Positions 44,797 through 54,229 of a DNA stretch of 64,000 nt are shown here, piece by piece (positions within the stretch are counted from its first letter, which is position 1; each line of letters starts with the position of its first letter). The notes under the pieces are model-generated. The model saw only the letters and a list, made by a program, of their open reading frames with translations, was not told where the DNA came from and ran no database searches. The DNA is from Diplocloster modestus (GTDB taxonomy: Bacteria > Bacillota > Clostridia > Lachnospirales > Lachnospiraceae): contig NZ_JAHQCX010000005.1 of NCBI RefSeq assembly GCF_019042245.1, forward strand, positions 124,001 to 188,000. The letters are read 5' to 3'. Position numbers and translations under genes: made by a program.

Positions 44797-45810
44797 CTAT
44801 AATTTGATCAGATCGCCAAAAAGTTTTATATTTTCTGCGCAGGGTTTGTATTTCCCTTCCTCACAGCCGGTTACGATCTCTACGACTTTGTCGTTGAACG
44901 GAGTCTCTACGTTGCTCTGACGTCCATATTTACAAACCACGCCGTTGATGGCGTTGATTTCCGTCTTTTTGCCGTTTCTTAAATCGGTCAGCATGCTTGC
45001 CACTATGGGCACCGGTTTCATCGCCTCATACATGGGGCGCACCCGTTCCCGATCCGCTTCATCTTGGAAGCCGTACATGTCTTCCATGGAGCTTCCCTGA
45101 ATCTTGCCGATCTTATAACCGCTGGCGTGGCACACCTTAATACACTCGTTAGCCACGTGCTGCGTTACATACAGATTTTCCTCTGTGGACACCGTCTCCC
45201 CAAAGGTTGCCCCCAGAGCCGCTGACATTCCGCTGAATGTAGCATTCGTCAACAGTTTCGCCCAGCGCACTTCCATAAGATCGGTGATGATATTCGTCGT
45301 ACACAGGCACTCTAAGATCTCTTTGATCTCCTCCAGTCTTTTATCCACATGACCGTCCGGCCAGCCGATATCAAAAGACATCTGATCCAGTTTCGATGTG
45401 AGGGTCGATACACCAGGCTCTGTCATCACGGCGGCCCAGCCCACAGGGCAGCCCACCACACGGCCTTTTCCGATATATTCCTCAACCTCCAGTTCAGGCA
45501 GGCCGTTCTGCATGGTTACGACGACACCGTCGTCGGACAGATGCGGAAGCAGTTGTTTTAGTGCTACTTCATTGGCCGTCTGTTTTGCCATATAGAATAC
45601 CAGATCATATCTGCCCTCCATCTCGGGAGTTAACACGGTGCTGACCGGAACTACAAGGTCTACCGTCCCTTTGATCACAGCACCTCTTTCCTTCATGGCA
45701 TTTAAGTGGGCGGCATTTCTGCTGACAAGATCTACCTGCTTTCCTGCCTTCGCGATAAATGCACCCAATACGGTTCCAAGAGAACCGGCCCCTAATATTG
45801 CTGTACGCAT
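44797..45810 (-). CDS. Ketopantoate reductase (ApbA/PanE)-like oxidoreductase
   Basis: The 337-residue protein has a Rossmann NAD(P) motif GAGSLG at 7-12, the NGLP loop at 102-105, and the catalytic Lys in RWAKLLTNATFSG (about K185) with the following Asn. The C-terminal helical domain has the Ser/Asp region of the family (SSMEDMYGF instead of SSMLQDV). It reduces 2-oxo acids or beta-keto acids to hydroxy acids. Panthothenate genes are absent and it is embedded in a CoA-acid operon, so a role on the pathway substrate (2-oxo acid to 2-hydroxy acid) is more likely than in pantothenate synthesis. Confidence 0.88.
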   Translation of the reverse strand: MRTAILGAGSLGTVLGAFIAKAGKQVDLVSRNAAHLNAMKERGAVIKGTVDLVVPVSTVLTPEMEGRYDLVFYMAKQTANEVALKQLLPHLSDDGVVVTMQNGLPELEVEEYIGKGRVVGCPVGWAAVMTEPGVSTLTSKLDQMSFDIGWPDGHVDKRLEEIKEILECLCTTNIITDLMEVRWAKLLTNATFSGMSAALGATFGETVSTEENLYVTQHVANECIKVCHASGYKIGKIQGSSMEDMYGFQDEADRERVRPMYEAMKPVPIVASMLTDLRNGKKTEINAINGVVCKYGRQSNVETPFNDKVVEIVTGCEEGKYKPCAENIKLFGDLIKL

Positions 45811-45863
45811 ATGAATGTTATCTTCCTTTCACGTTTTTTTAGCTTACCGAGTAAGATAATGTT

Positions 45864-47384
45864 TTATTCTGTCTCCCCTTTTCGTTCTTCCGCCAGTTTC
45901 CAACGCTTTATCTTACCCATTTCATCCCTCGGAATCTTTGGTACTATTTCGTAGGATTTCGGAATCTTGTGGCTGCTGAACCTGGCATGGCAATACTCGG
46001 ACAGTTCCTCAAAGGGGAACTCCTCCGGATTACCCTCCACCTCCATCAGCGCGTGTACTTTCCGGCCCCATTTTTCATCCGGGAGTCCGATCACTACAAT
46101 ATCCCGGATCTTGGGGAATCCCCGCATCACGCTCTCTACCTCTTCACAGTACACGTTTTTCCCGCCGGTTACGATCATATCACTGCGCCGGTCCACGATA
46201 TAGAGATATCCATCCCCATCCAGATATCCCAGATCACCCACGCTGTAATAGCCGTCCAGACCGGACCGGATCGCCGCCCGGCCTATGTAGTATGTCACCA
46301 GCCCCATGTCCGGTTTACTGAAAATCTCTCCCACTTCACCCGCGGGCATCTCATCCCCGCTATCGGAACAGATACGTATGGAGCAGCCAACCGGCTTTCC
46401 AACACTCCCCTCGTGCAGCAGCCATTCGTCTCCTCTTATAGTTGTGCTCCCGATCATTTCCGTCATTGCGTAGAATTCATAGATTTTTTCTGCCCCGATC
46501 CGTTCAATCCAGGTTCTTTTTATAATGGGGGCACATGCGCCGCCTGCATGGAATATGGCGATCAGGCTGCTAAGATCCACGGTCTTAAAATTCGGAGCCA
46601 TCATCATACGATCCAGCATCGTCGGCACAAACCCGCCGCATTGAATCCGATATTTACCGATCAGTTCCAGCGCAAGATCCTGGTTAAACTTCGTCATCAA
46701 GTAAATGGTATGACCCATAAATAAACCAATGTACAAAGAAGAATTATACAGCGTATGATAAATGGATCCCGGTACCAGCTGCCGCAGGTTCGCTCCCTGC
46801 CCAGACATGGCGGTCCATCCTTCCAGACCCGATTCATTGTATGCCATCGTAACATTCTGTACCACGAGTTTTGGTTTTCCGGTAGTCCCGCCGGTTGCCA
46901 TAGCCCGGCCAGGCGAGGCGGTTACAAATGGAACACGGTCATCCTCTACCGGAACGTCACTGTCACACAATCTCCGAATATCATCGTTGGTGAGCTGCCA
47001 TGGATGTCCCTCGGGCAAAATCCAATCCGCCACAATCAGCTTGGGTGTTACCAACCCCAATACTCTGTCCCGTTCGAATTCCTTAAGGCTCCTGGATATG
47101 GGAATACAACAGGCTCCCAGATGCCAGGCCGCCAAACTGGAAACGATATGTTCAAACGTATTGGGAAGGCCGATCATAACCTGCGACCCCTTTTTTATAC
47201 CGCCTTTATCCATTTCAGCCGCGACTCTTTCCATGGCTTCATACATCTGACGCCACGAGAATACCCGCTCGCTCCCGTCTGCTGAAATTTCTACTACAGC
47301 GGTCTGATCTTCCCGTTTCCGCGCCAGGTTTCTGATTTGTATTGGTAAAAGTACAGGAGGATTTAATTTGTTATTTGTCACCAT
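45864..47384 (-). CDS. AMP-forming acyl-CoA ligase (CaiC/fatty-acid-CoA ligase-like)
   Basis: The 506-residue ANL-superfamily enzyme has the P-loop ATGGTTGKPK (about 163-172), the YEFYAMTE motif, the YSVGDLGYLDGDGYLYIVDRR hinge motif, and the C-terminal Lys in GKIKRWKL. It forms acyl-CoA from acid, ATP and CoA through an acyl-adenylate. In the cai system the CaiC ligase starts the cycle and the CaiB transferase then keeps it going; both are here. The start ATG lies after a GAGGGGCGGG ribosome site. The substrate is not visible; the acid pocket would have to be modelled. Confidence 0.93.
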   Translation of the reverse strand: MVTNNKLNPPVLLPIQIRNLARKREDQTAVVEISADGSERVFSWRQMYEAMERVAAEMDKGGIKKGSQVMIGLPNTFEHIVSSLAAWHLGACCIPISRSLKEFERDRVLGLVTPKLIVADWILPEGHPWQLTNDDIRRLCDSDVPVEDDRVPFVTASPGRAMATGGTTGKPKLVVQNVTMAYNESGLEGWTAMSGQGANLRQLVPGSIYHTLYNSSLYIGLFMGHTIYLMTKFNQDLALELIGKYRIQCGGFVPTMLDRMMMAPNFKTVDLSSLIAIFHAGGACAPIIKRTWIERIGAEKIYEFYAMTEMIGSTTIRGDEWLLHEGSVGKPVGCSIRICSDSGDEMPAGEVGEIFSKPDMGLVTYYIGRAAIRSGLDGYYSVGDLGYLDGDGYLYIVDRRSDMIVTGGKNVYCEEVESVMRGFPKIRDIVVIGLPDEKWGRKVHALMEVEGNPEEFPFEELSEYCHARFSSHKIPKSYEIVPKIPRDEMGKIKRWKLAEERKGETE

Positions 47385-47434
47385 AATTCCCGCCCCTCGT
47401 AAGGATGTACCTGATGCCTTTAACCCTGATTTGG

Positions 47435-48223
47435 TTAATGCTGATTAAATCTGGGCGGCCTTTTCTCGTTAAACGCAGCCTTGCCTTCCTCATGATCAGG
47501 CATAAACGATAACACCGGCTGCGCCAGGTTCTCGACTTCCAGTACTTTAAATAAATCATAATCAATACTGGCATTTACCAGCCGTTTTGTCAATCCGATC
47601 GCATATCGCGGGCCCTGAGCCAGCTGTTTTGCATAAGCGATGGCGGCATCCAGATACTCTTCCGGCGGCAGAGCCTTGAAGATCAATCCCATCTGCTGCG
47701 CTTCCGCAGCTCTTACTTTTCGCCCGGTGAACATCATATCCTTCGCCTTCTGCGCGCCGATGATATGCGGCAGGAAATAAAGGCCGGCGAAATCAGGAAT
47801 CAGCCCCACGTTCACAAAGGATTGGATAAAACTGGCTTTCTCTGAAGCAAAAATGATATCACAGGCCAGCGCCAGGTTGCAGCCGCCTCCGGCAGCCGCG
47901 CCATTGATCGCTCCGATAATCGGTTTTTCCAGCTGATACATCGGTAAGATGATATCCCGGGCATAGCCGACGATTCCATCCCGCACCAGGGCCGGCGTGA
48001 TTTCTATCTCCACAGGTTTCATATAACCGCCTGCGCAAAAGCCCCTGCCCTCAGCCGTCAGTACCACCGCTCCGATCTCCGGATCATCGCCCGCCCTTTT
48101 CAGGGCGGCGATGAATCCTTCTACCAGATCACTGTCTAACGCATTCATGATTTCGGGACGGTTCAGGGAAATGATCAGCACATTATCTTCCACTCTGGTC
48201 AATACTGCATTGTTCTCACTCAT
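47435..48223 (-). CDS. Crotonase-family enoyl-CoA hydratase/isomerase
   Basis: The 262-residue protein has the CoA-binding GFCAGG loop and the oxyanion-hole AINGAAAGGGCNLALACD. In place of the two catalytic Glu of classical crotonases it has the PaaG-like NVGLIPDFAG, where Asp is the acid and the other Glu is missing, so isomerase or ring/substituent chemistry is possible besides hydration. It lies 116 nt after the acyl-CoA dehydrogenase gene in the same operon. The CaiD analogue of the cluster, in the inferred scheme. Confidence 0.9.
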   Translation of the reverse strand: MSENNAVLTRVEDNVLIISLNRPEIMNALDSDLVEGFIAALKRAGDDPEIGAVVLTAEGRGFCAGGYMKPVEIEITPALVRDGIVGYARDIILPMYQLEKPIIGAINGAAAGGGCNLALACDIIFASEKASFIQSFVNVGLIPDFAGLYFLPHIIGAQKAKDMMFTGRKVRAAEAQQMGLIFKALPPEEYLDAAIAYAKQLAQGPRYAIGLTKRLVNASIDYDLFKVLEVENLAQPVLSFMPDHEEGKAAFNEKRPPRFNQH

Positions 48224-48339
48224 AATTCAATCCCTTTCTTATCTTCAAATAATCCGGTATTCATCCGGTATGCAGGACACTCCGGATTGCCCAAAAGTCT
48301 CCTGCATGATCCCGGGCAATATTTCACCTTACAGCATAA

Positions 48340-49494
48340 TTATCTGTAACGCTTCAGAATCTGCGGCGCGGTGTTAAAAATCATAACTTCATCCGTTCCG
48401 CCGGCGATACGGCAGGCGCGGGTATCGATATAGTAGCGGGCCACACGGTGTTCTCCGACGATTCCGATACCGGCCAATACCTGGATCGCGTCATCCAGCA
48501 CCTCACAAACAGTTCTCGAACAATACAGTTTGGCAAGTCCGGTATCAATACGGATGTTCTGATTCGTGTCTATCTTCCAGGCCAGCTTATAGAGCATATT
48601 CATCATATTATCAATCTTGATCGCCATGTTCACGATCTTCTCCTGAATCAGCTGGAACCGGCCGATCTGCTGTCCGAACTGAACACGCTGGTTGGCGTAG
48701 GCGGCTGCATCTTCAAATGCATTAATAGCCGTAGCGATCACGCCGGATACGTTGGCGATACGCTCTCTCGCGAAATTGGCCATGGTCTGCATAAAGCCAT
48801 TGTGCTCCACGCCCAGGATCGTACTTCTGGGAACACGGACATCACTTAAGAACACTTCACAGATACTGGTAGGCTGATCCATATGCCCCATCTTCGGCAG
48901 TTTGTTGATACGGACTCCGGGAGTATCCACGTCCACGATGAACATCGTACCAGCCTGATGCAGATTCTCCACCTGGGGATCCCGCGCCATCACGATGATC
49001 GCTTTCGCCTCAGCACCGCAGGTGGTGTAGTGCTTTCCACCGTTAATCACGGCGGTATCGCCATCCCATACATAGCTGGTCTGCATGCCTGCCACATCCG
49101 AACCGGTTCCTGGTTCGGAAATGCCCAATGCCAGCGGAGGCCCGCCCTGCACATAATCTTTTACATATTTATCGATCTGTTCCTGAGTTCCAAATTCGCA
49201 AAGGTCATACATCGTCGGAATTCCCATGGAATAGAAGCAAGCCACCGGACCGCCGTAACGGGAAATGGTCAGGTTCGCCATCGCAAGAGTCAGCATATCA
49301 CAGGGCGTCCCGCCTACTTCTTCCGGAAGTCCAAGGCCTACAAAGCCGTTATCTGCCAGAGCCTGCCATGCTTTCCAGGGGAATTCTCCTGTCTTGTAGC
49401 AGCTCTCACCGCCGTCGGGAAGTTCTCTTTCCAGGCATTCTTTTATGCCTTCCATCAGGAGCTCCTGCTCATCTGTCAACGTAAAATCTACCAT
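48340..49494 (-). CDS. Acyl-CoA dehydrogenase / enoyl-CoA reductase (CaiA-like role)
   Basis: The 384-residue protein has the FAD/CoA motifs LALGISEPGTGSDVAG and a C-terminal AGGTDEVMIFNTAPQ. The usual catalytic Glu of the IYEGT motif is Gly here; E244 in FARERIANVSG lies where isovaleryl- and long-chain acyl-CoA dehydrogenases have their base, so it probably takes over. It needs an electron-transfer flavoprotein, and two are encoded in the flanking operons. In an anaerobe with Etf and FixCX, the expected direction is reduction of an enoyl-CoA as an electron sink. Confidence 0.93.
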   Translation of the reverse strand: MVDFTLTDEQELLMEGIKECLERELPDGGESCYKTGEFPWKAWQALADNGFVGLGLPEEVGGTPCDMLTLAMANLTISRYGGPVACFYSMGIPTMYDLCEFGTQEQIDKYVKDYVQGGPPLALGISEPGTGSDVAGMQTSYVWDGDTAVINGGKHYTTCGAEAKAIIVMARDPQVENLHQAGTMFIVDVDTPGVRINKLPKMGHMDQPTSICEVFLSDVRVPRSTILGVEHNGFMQTMANFARERIANVSGVIATAINAFEDAAAYANQRVQFGQQIGRFQLIQEKIVNMAIKIDNMMNMLYKLAWKIDTNQNIRIDTGLAKLYCSRTVCEVLDDAIQVLAGIGIVGEHRVARYYIDTRACRIAGGTDEVMIFNTAPQILKRYR

Positions 49495-49512
49495 GATATC
49501 ATTTCCCCCTTA

Positions 49513-50763
49513 TTATTTTTTCATTTTCATATATCTTTCCATGTTATAAATCTGCGGATCCCACTGGTCTCCCTCGAGAATCAGTTTTTCTTCACGCATG
49601 CGGTCAACATCGGCGTCACTGTAGCCCAGCTCCTTTAATACATCACGGGTGCTCTCTCCTACCGGCCCTGAGGACTGGAATTCTGCCGTACCCGCTTCCT
49701 TGAAGATCGCCGGTGCTTTTACGATACCGACATGCATGCCGCTGGGATAATCGATCCCCTGGAAGAAGCCGGCATCCCATGCCTGCTGATCTCCCTGCAG
49801 ATCTTTGAAATCCTGGCAGATATCGAAAGGCATCGGAGTATTGATCAATTTGTCAACCCAATACTGTCGGTCTTCTTTCAGGAACATCTCCTTTAGAATC
49901 GGAGTGATCTCCTGCGCATGTGCCAGCGCGTCCTCATAAGCTACCCATGTGGTTATGTATTCCTCGGGGAGTCCAACAGCTTTTACAAATACCGGCCATG
50001 TCCTCTGCCAATCCAGCCCCATAAGGCCGATCCATTTTCCGTCTTTACACAGATACGGTTTCGCCAAAGGATGTACGGTGTTCGGGTCGGTCGGATACTG
50101 ATCCCCATATATGGAAGAAACTACCGGTACGTTGGCACTCCACATTCCTGCATGCATCAGGGCTACATTGATCTTCTCTCCCTGCCCTGTGCGCTGCTGA
50201 CGGACATAAGCGGCCAGAATCGCCATCGCAAGATAGGTACCAGTCGGAATATCGCCAAAGCCAAAATACGGAACCATCGGAGTATCACCCTCAACCGGGC
50301 AGTCTTTTACATATCCGCAGCGCGCCGCATAGGAAACCCCATCGAATCCGCCGCGTGTCGCCCAGGCACCGGCCAGACCATATCCGCTGGTAGATGCGCA
50401 GATCAGCTTCGGATGGTCTTCTTTTAAGGTCTCATAATCCAGCCCCAGTTTGATGGCATCTTTTATTTTCAGATGAGAGATAAAAACATCCGCGTCTTTC
50501 AGCATCTTCTTGAGAATTTCCATTCCTTCCGGTTTACGGGTATCCAGCGCAACATATGTCTTGCAGGCATTGAAGCAGTCAAATCCGGCCTGATCTCCAT
50601 TCAGGATGTGGCGGGAGATACCTACGCCGCGGGTTGAGTCTCCCTGAGGCGGTTCCACTTTGATTACATTTGCTCCCCATTCACCTAAGATACGTCCGGC
50701 TGTAGGTGCAGCCATAAATCCAGCAATTTCGATAACCTTCATTCCTTTTAGCAGATCCAACAT
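49513..50763 (-). CDS. Class III CoA-transferase (CaiB/BaiF family)
   Basis: The 416-residue protein starts with the family N-terminus LLKGMKVIEIAGFMAAPTAGR and has the active-site Asp in FGFGDIPTGTYLAM (D171), which forms the aspartyl-CoA anhydride. It moves CoA from a product acyl-CoA to a new substrate acid and saves ATP. This is the CaiB-like step, with the AMP ligase needed only for priming. The gene is 19 nt upstream of the acyl-CoA dehydrogenase gene on the same strand. Confidence 0.93.
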   Translation of the reverse strand: MLDLLKGMKVIEIAGFMAAPTAGRILGEWGANVIKVEPPQGDSTRGVGISRHILNGDQAGFDCFNACKTYVALDTRKPEGMEILKKMLKDADVFISHLKIKDAIKLGLDYETLKEDHPKLICASTSGYGLAGAWATRGGFDGVSYAARCGYVKDCPVEGDTPMVPYFGFGDIPTGTYLAMAILAAYVRQQRTGQGEKINVALMHAGMWSANVPVVSSIYGDQYPTDPNTVHPLAKPYLCKDGKWIGLMGLDWQRTWPVFVKAVGLPEEYITTWVAYEDALAHAQEITPILKEMFLKEDRQYWVDKLINTPMPFDICQDFKDLQGDQQAWDAGFFQGIDYPSGMHVGIVKAPAIFKEAGTAEFQSSGPVGESTRDVLKELGYSDADVDRMREEKLILEGDQWDPQIYNMERYMKMKK

Positions 50764-50826
50764 TCTTTTTTACCTCCTTAGAATTTGTTTTTTCTATCAA
50801 AGGGACTTTGCCCTAATTGATCGGTT

Positions 50827-52095
50827 CTAAAATTCTGGTTTCAGTTTTTCACCATTCTTAAATGCAATCAGCAGACACAGTACACAGGCAACCAGGAATC
50901 CCAGGATCAGGTACAGCACATACTGATAAGTCTTAGTTGCATCATACACAAAACCATAAACAGGTACCAGCACCATACTGGCCACGTTAATAGCCGTAAT
51001 CATAAAGCCAAAGATCGTACCGAAGTCTTTATACCCGAAAATCGAGGAGACAATCAACGGCCCTAATGTTCCCATCGTAGAAGCCAGGAATCCGTAGAAT
51101 ACCAGCGCTCCGTAATATCCGGCCATATGCTGACGGAAGAAGATCAGGATCAGGACAGCGACGAATCCGAAGCACATAGCAAGCAGAGCGGACTTTCGTG
51201 CCCCCAGTTTATCAGCCAGCATACCAAACAGCAAAGATCCTACAAAAGTCCCTATCATCCAGAAGCTCATGCCGTTGCCGCCTACCTGGGTGGTAAATCC
51301 GGCGTCCACAGCCAGCGTGGGCACGTGGGATGCAAAGGAGGCGATGCCGCAGATAAAGAACATAAACAGAAAAACGCAGTAGAATGCAGGAGTCTTTAAG
51401 GCTCTTGCGGATGTGATACCCGGAATCATGCTGGGATCCACCGCCTGAGCGCTCTGAGCAGCCTGTTTCGTTTCCGCTTCTTCCGCTCCGTAAGGTTTTA
51501 ACCCTTTATCTTCCGGATTATCCCGAATCAGCAGAAGAACCACCGGGAGTACAATTACAAATGACACAAGTCCAAGGCCTATGTAACCTGCAGACCAGCC
51601 GAATTTGGTGATAATCGCTGCAGTAGTCGGCTGCAGAATCGCGCCGAAGAGGCCCACAGCCGCCATCATAATACCCATTGCGGTACCATTTTTTTCTTTA
51701 AACCATTTGTTGATCAATACAGGTCCTACCAACTGGGTAGTAAATGCGGCGCCCAGAGCCATCAGTCCTACGAAGCTGTACCAGCCCCACAGCTGATGCA
51801 TCAGACCCATGGCCGCGAAACACAGAGCGTGCACGCATACGGAAATACCCGTGATCCTGCGGATGCTGTATTTCTGAAGCAGTTTTCCTGCGATTGGATT
51901 CCAGATTGCCCCTACCAGTGCAGATACACTGTACATAATGGACAGCGAACCGATTCCAAATCCCAGATCCTTGCTGATCGGTGATAAGAACAATCCCATA
52001 CCGCTGTTAATTCCACCGCGTAAAAACCCCATCATGACAATAATTGCTATTAACACAAACCATGCATAGTGAATCCGTTTCTTTTGCTGCGCCAT
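50827..52095 (-). CDS. MFS carboxylate transporter (OxlT/monocarboxylate-like)
   Basis: The 422-residue protein has 12 hydrophobic segments and a central loop of about 25 residues, with the N-terminal YAWFVLIAIIVMMGFLRGG typical of the oxalate/formate antiporter and monocarboxylate branch. No BCCT family carrier is present, which argues against a betaine or carnitine substrate. It most likely exchanges the substrate acid for the reduced product. It is between the transferase and EtfA in the operon. Confidence 0.92.
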   Translation of the reverse strand: MAQQKKRIHYAWFVLIAIIVMMGFLRGGINSGMGLFLSPISKDLGFGIGSLSIMYSVSALVGAIWNPIAGKLLQKYSIRRITGISVCVHALCFAAMGLMHQLWGWYSFVGLMALGAAFTTQLVGPVLINKWFKEKNGTAMGIMMAAVGLFGAILQPTTAAIITKFGWSAGYIGLGLVSFVIVLPVVLLLIRDNPEDKGLKPYGAEEAETKQAAQSAQAVDPSMIPGITSARALKTPAFYCVFLFMFFICGIASFASHVPTLAVDAGFTTQVGGNGMSFWMIGTFVGSLLFGMLADKLGARKSALLAMCFGFVAVLILIFFRQHMAGYYGALVFYGFLASTMGTLGPLIVSSIFGYKDFGTIFGFMITAINVASMVLVPVYGFVYDATKTYQYVLYLILGFLVACVLCLLIAFKNGEKLKPEF

Positions 52096-52174
52096 ACCAA
52101 TACCTCCTCATAATTTTATCGATCCTATTTTATAATGATCTTCCTTCACACTCCGCCGGCCCTGTTTCAACTGC

Positions 52175-53104
52175 TTACTTGCTTAACTTTTTAGCCAGTG
52201 CAGGTACTATCTCATACAGATCTCCTACGATACCGTAATCGCACTGACGCATAATGGGTGCGTTGGCATCTTTGTTGATCGCTGCCAGAATTTTGGCATC
52301 CTTGAGCCCTACCATATGCTGTACCTGTCCCGAGACACCAACTGCCAGATACAGATCCGATTTGACGAAGACACCGGAAATACCTATGTAACACTCTTTG
52401 GGCAGCCATTCCAGCCCCTCTGCGATGGGACGGCTGCATCCAAGTTCGGCATCCAGAGCGTCCGCCAGTTCTTTTACCATGGAAATGTCTTCTTTGTTAG
52501 CGATTCCCAGTCCGATACTGACGATCTTCTTAGCCGCGGCCAGATTCACGCTTGCGGACTCCCGCTTCTGCTCGTCGCTGAGTGTAATGCTCCAGGCCGG
52601 CTCTACATAGGGAACTTCCACAACATTTCCAGCACCCGCCTTCATTTCTTCCGGCTTCTCCAGTACGCCGAAGCCCAGGATAACCAGGGTTAGATCCCCT
52701 TTTACGCTTTGTTTTAAGTTCGCCCCGCCGCCATATACCATGCTCACACCGTTCGTAACTTCACTGGTAAGATCCAGTTCTTTCGCATCCGCCAGTACAC
52801 TTGTTTCAAAGCGGGCCGCCAGCCGCCCCGCGATCGCCCGTCCGGTAAGTGTAGCTCCGAATAACAATACCTCGGGTTTTTCGTCTTCCACCAATTTCGC
52901 GATGGTGTCCGTATAACTCTCCGCCATTCTTTCGGATGTATCTCCCAGATAATAGACGGTGTCGGCTCCAGCCTGCGCAGCAGCAGTTATAAGATCCCTG
53001 CTTCCCACTGCGATGACACTGACTTCCCCGCATTCCTTCGCACCTGCGGTAATATCCTGCATGAAAGCCGGCTTATCTGAAAACACCCAAACTTTTTTTG
53101 CCAT
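52175..53104 (-). CDS. etfA: Electron transfer flavoprotein alpha subunit (FixB-like), pair 1
   Basis: The 309-residue protein has the N-terminal ETF domain and the C-terminal FAD-binding domain (SRPIAEGLEWLP; VGVSGQVQHMVGLKDAKILAA; NKDANAPI). In comparison with the second copy, the QVGQTG element that contacts the flavin is changed to YIGISG. It follows etfB with a 12-nt gap. It passes electrons to the acyl-CoA dehydrogenase of the same operon. Because a second EtfAB pair is divergently encoded, each pair may serve a different partner. Confidence 0.92.
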   Translation of the reverse strand: MAKKVWVFSDKPAFMQDITAGAKECGEVSVIAVGSRDLITAAAQAGADTVYYLGDTSERMAESYTDTIAKLVEDEKPEVLLFGATLTGRAIAGRLAARFETSVLADAKELDLTSEVTNGVSMVYGGGANLKQSVKGDLTLVILGFGVLEKPEEMKAGAGNVVEVPYVEPAWSITLSDEQKRESASVNLAAAKKIVSIGLGIANKEDISMVKELADALDAELGCSRPIAEGLEWLPKECYIGISGVFVKSDLYLAVGVSGQVQHMVGLKDAKILAAINKDANAPIMRQCDYGIVGDLYEIVPALAKKLSK

Positions 53105-53116
53105 ACCTGCTCCCTC

Positions 53117-53887
53117 CTATACTAAGCCTTCTTTAGCCAGATGTTCTACGAATAGGTCAACTGCTTCATCCACTGCCGCGTCGATGATGATACCCTTGCG
53201 GTCCCGCGATTTGGGTGCCAGGATACTATCGATCTGAATCTTCGCCTCAAAGCTTCCCAGATCCTCAGGTGTAAATTCTTCCACCGGTTTCTTACCTGCG
53301 GAGAGAATATCTTTCATCGTCGGTATCCGGGACGGCGCATAATCTGCAGTGACGCTCAATACAGCCGGAAGCGGGATTTCGATTTTCTGGATACTGTCCT
53401 CCGTGGTACGCAAAGCGGTAATAGAAGAATCCCGGATCTCCAATACCTTACTGATCCCGTTGATGGTCGGCCATCCGAGGATCTCTCCCAACTGCATACC
53501 TGTCTGCCGGTAATAAAAATCTGCGGAACCTTCCCCGCATATAACGATCCTGCACTCCTCGTCCTTTCGCACGGCGGCGGCAAGTATGGAGGCCGTCAGG
53601 TTCGTATCGGCATTCCACAGGGAATCATCCATCACCACGGTCAGACTGTCCAGGCCCCTGGACAACGCATTCTTTCTGGCCTTCTTATTCGAAAGTGCTG
53701 TGGGCCCGACACAAAGCCCCTTGTGGAAAGCTTCTGCCATAACGGCAATCTGTGCGCCTGCCTCAATGGCCACCAGATCAAAATCTCCGATAATCCATTC
53801 CGCCCTGTCAAAAGATACCGAATAATCGGGATTAATCTGCATGTCCTGATTGTCAGGGGATAATTTGTAGCAAGTGATTACGTCCAT
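53117..53887 (-). CDS. etfB: Electron transfer flavoprotein beta subunit (FixA-like), pair 1
   Basis: The 256-residue protein has the beta-ETF fold (VITCYKLSPDNQD start; GLCVGPTALSN; FYYRQTGMQLGEILGWP; IPLPAVLSVTADYAPSRIPTMKDI). The usual first-domain motif for the AMP/second FAD is divergent. It is the first gene of the leftward operon; its -24/-12 promoter is about 65 bp upstream. Its sequence is clearly diverged from the 56.0-kb FixA, so the two are not recent duplicates. Confidence 0.9.
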   Translation of the reverse strand: MDVITCYKLSPDNQDMQINPDYSVSFDRAEWIIGDFDLVAIEAGAQIAVMAEAFHKGLCVGPTALSNKKARKNALSRGLDSLTVVMDDSLWNADTNLTASILAAAVRKDEECRIVICGEGSADFYYRQTGMQLGEILGWPTINGISKVLEIRDSSITALRTTEDSIQKIEIPLPAVLSVTADYAPSRIPTMKDILSAGKKPVEEFTPEDLGSFEAKIQIDSILAPKSRDRKGIIIDAAVDEAVDLFVEHLAKEGLV

Positions 53888-53951
53888 AAATCCATAAATC
53901 TCCTTTCTGCTTTTGGCCTTTCTACCATTTCTGATTCTGAGATATAATTAC

Positions 53952-53966
53952 GCAAATATGATGCCA
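53952..53966 (-). promoter_or_regulatory. Sigma-54 promoter of the leftward CoA operon
   Basis: On the minus strand TGGCAT, five bases, TTGC. The GG and GC are ten bases apart, as in the -24/-12 consensus TGGCAC-N5-TTGC. It lies about 65 bp before etfB. Confidence 0.85.
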
Positions 53967-54040
53967 AGTAAAAAATTACCATTTTAAGCGGCTTTGTGAA
54001 AAATTTAATTAGCAGGTAATTTGTACATAAAATAACAATT

Positions 54041-54080
54041 TGATACACTATGATACATTGTAATACATTTTAATGCATTC
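54041..54080. promoter_or_regulatory. Four 10-bp direct repeats, possible activator-binding array
   Basis: Four successive 10-mers (TGATACACTA, TGATACATTG, TAATACATTT, TAATGCATTC) share a T-A-T-C-A pattern every helical turn. They lie between the two sigma-54 promoters, where an enhancer-bound activator is expected. Confidence 0.5.
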
Positions 54081-54144
54081 AGAAACTCTATTAGGTTCTT
54101 TTTAACCTCTTCATGTATGCATTTTTCCGCGCAGATCGCTTATA

Positions 54145-54166
54145 GGTGAACCTCTTTTTGTTCACC
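54145..54166. promoter_or_regulatory. Inverted repeat between the divergent promoters
   Basis: GGTGAAC and GTTCACC are separated by 8 nt. It is about 50 bp before the rightward -24/-12 element and could be a second activator site. Confidence 0.45.
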
Positions 54167-54213
54167 CTTTGCTTCGGCCGAATTCTTCCCAAAAAAGAAA
54201 GGTTTCAGACAGT

Positions 54214-54229
54214 TGGCATTGTATTTGCT
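54214..54229 (+). promoter_or_regulatory. Sigma-54 promoter of the fixCXAB operon
   Basis: TGGCAT, TGTAT, TTGCT matches the -24/-12 consensus with the GG-N10-GC spacing. The fixC start lies 39 bp beyond. Confidence 0.88.

Noticed and set aside
43782..53887. Carnitine or gamma-butyrobetaine degradation
   Set aside because: The enzyme set looks alike, but there is no BCCT/CaiT carrier and no carnitine-specific gene; the substrate is left open.
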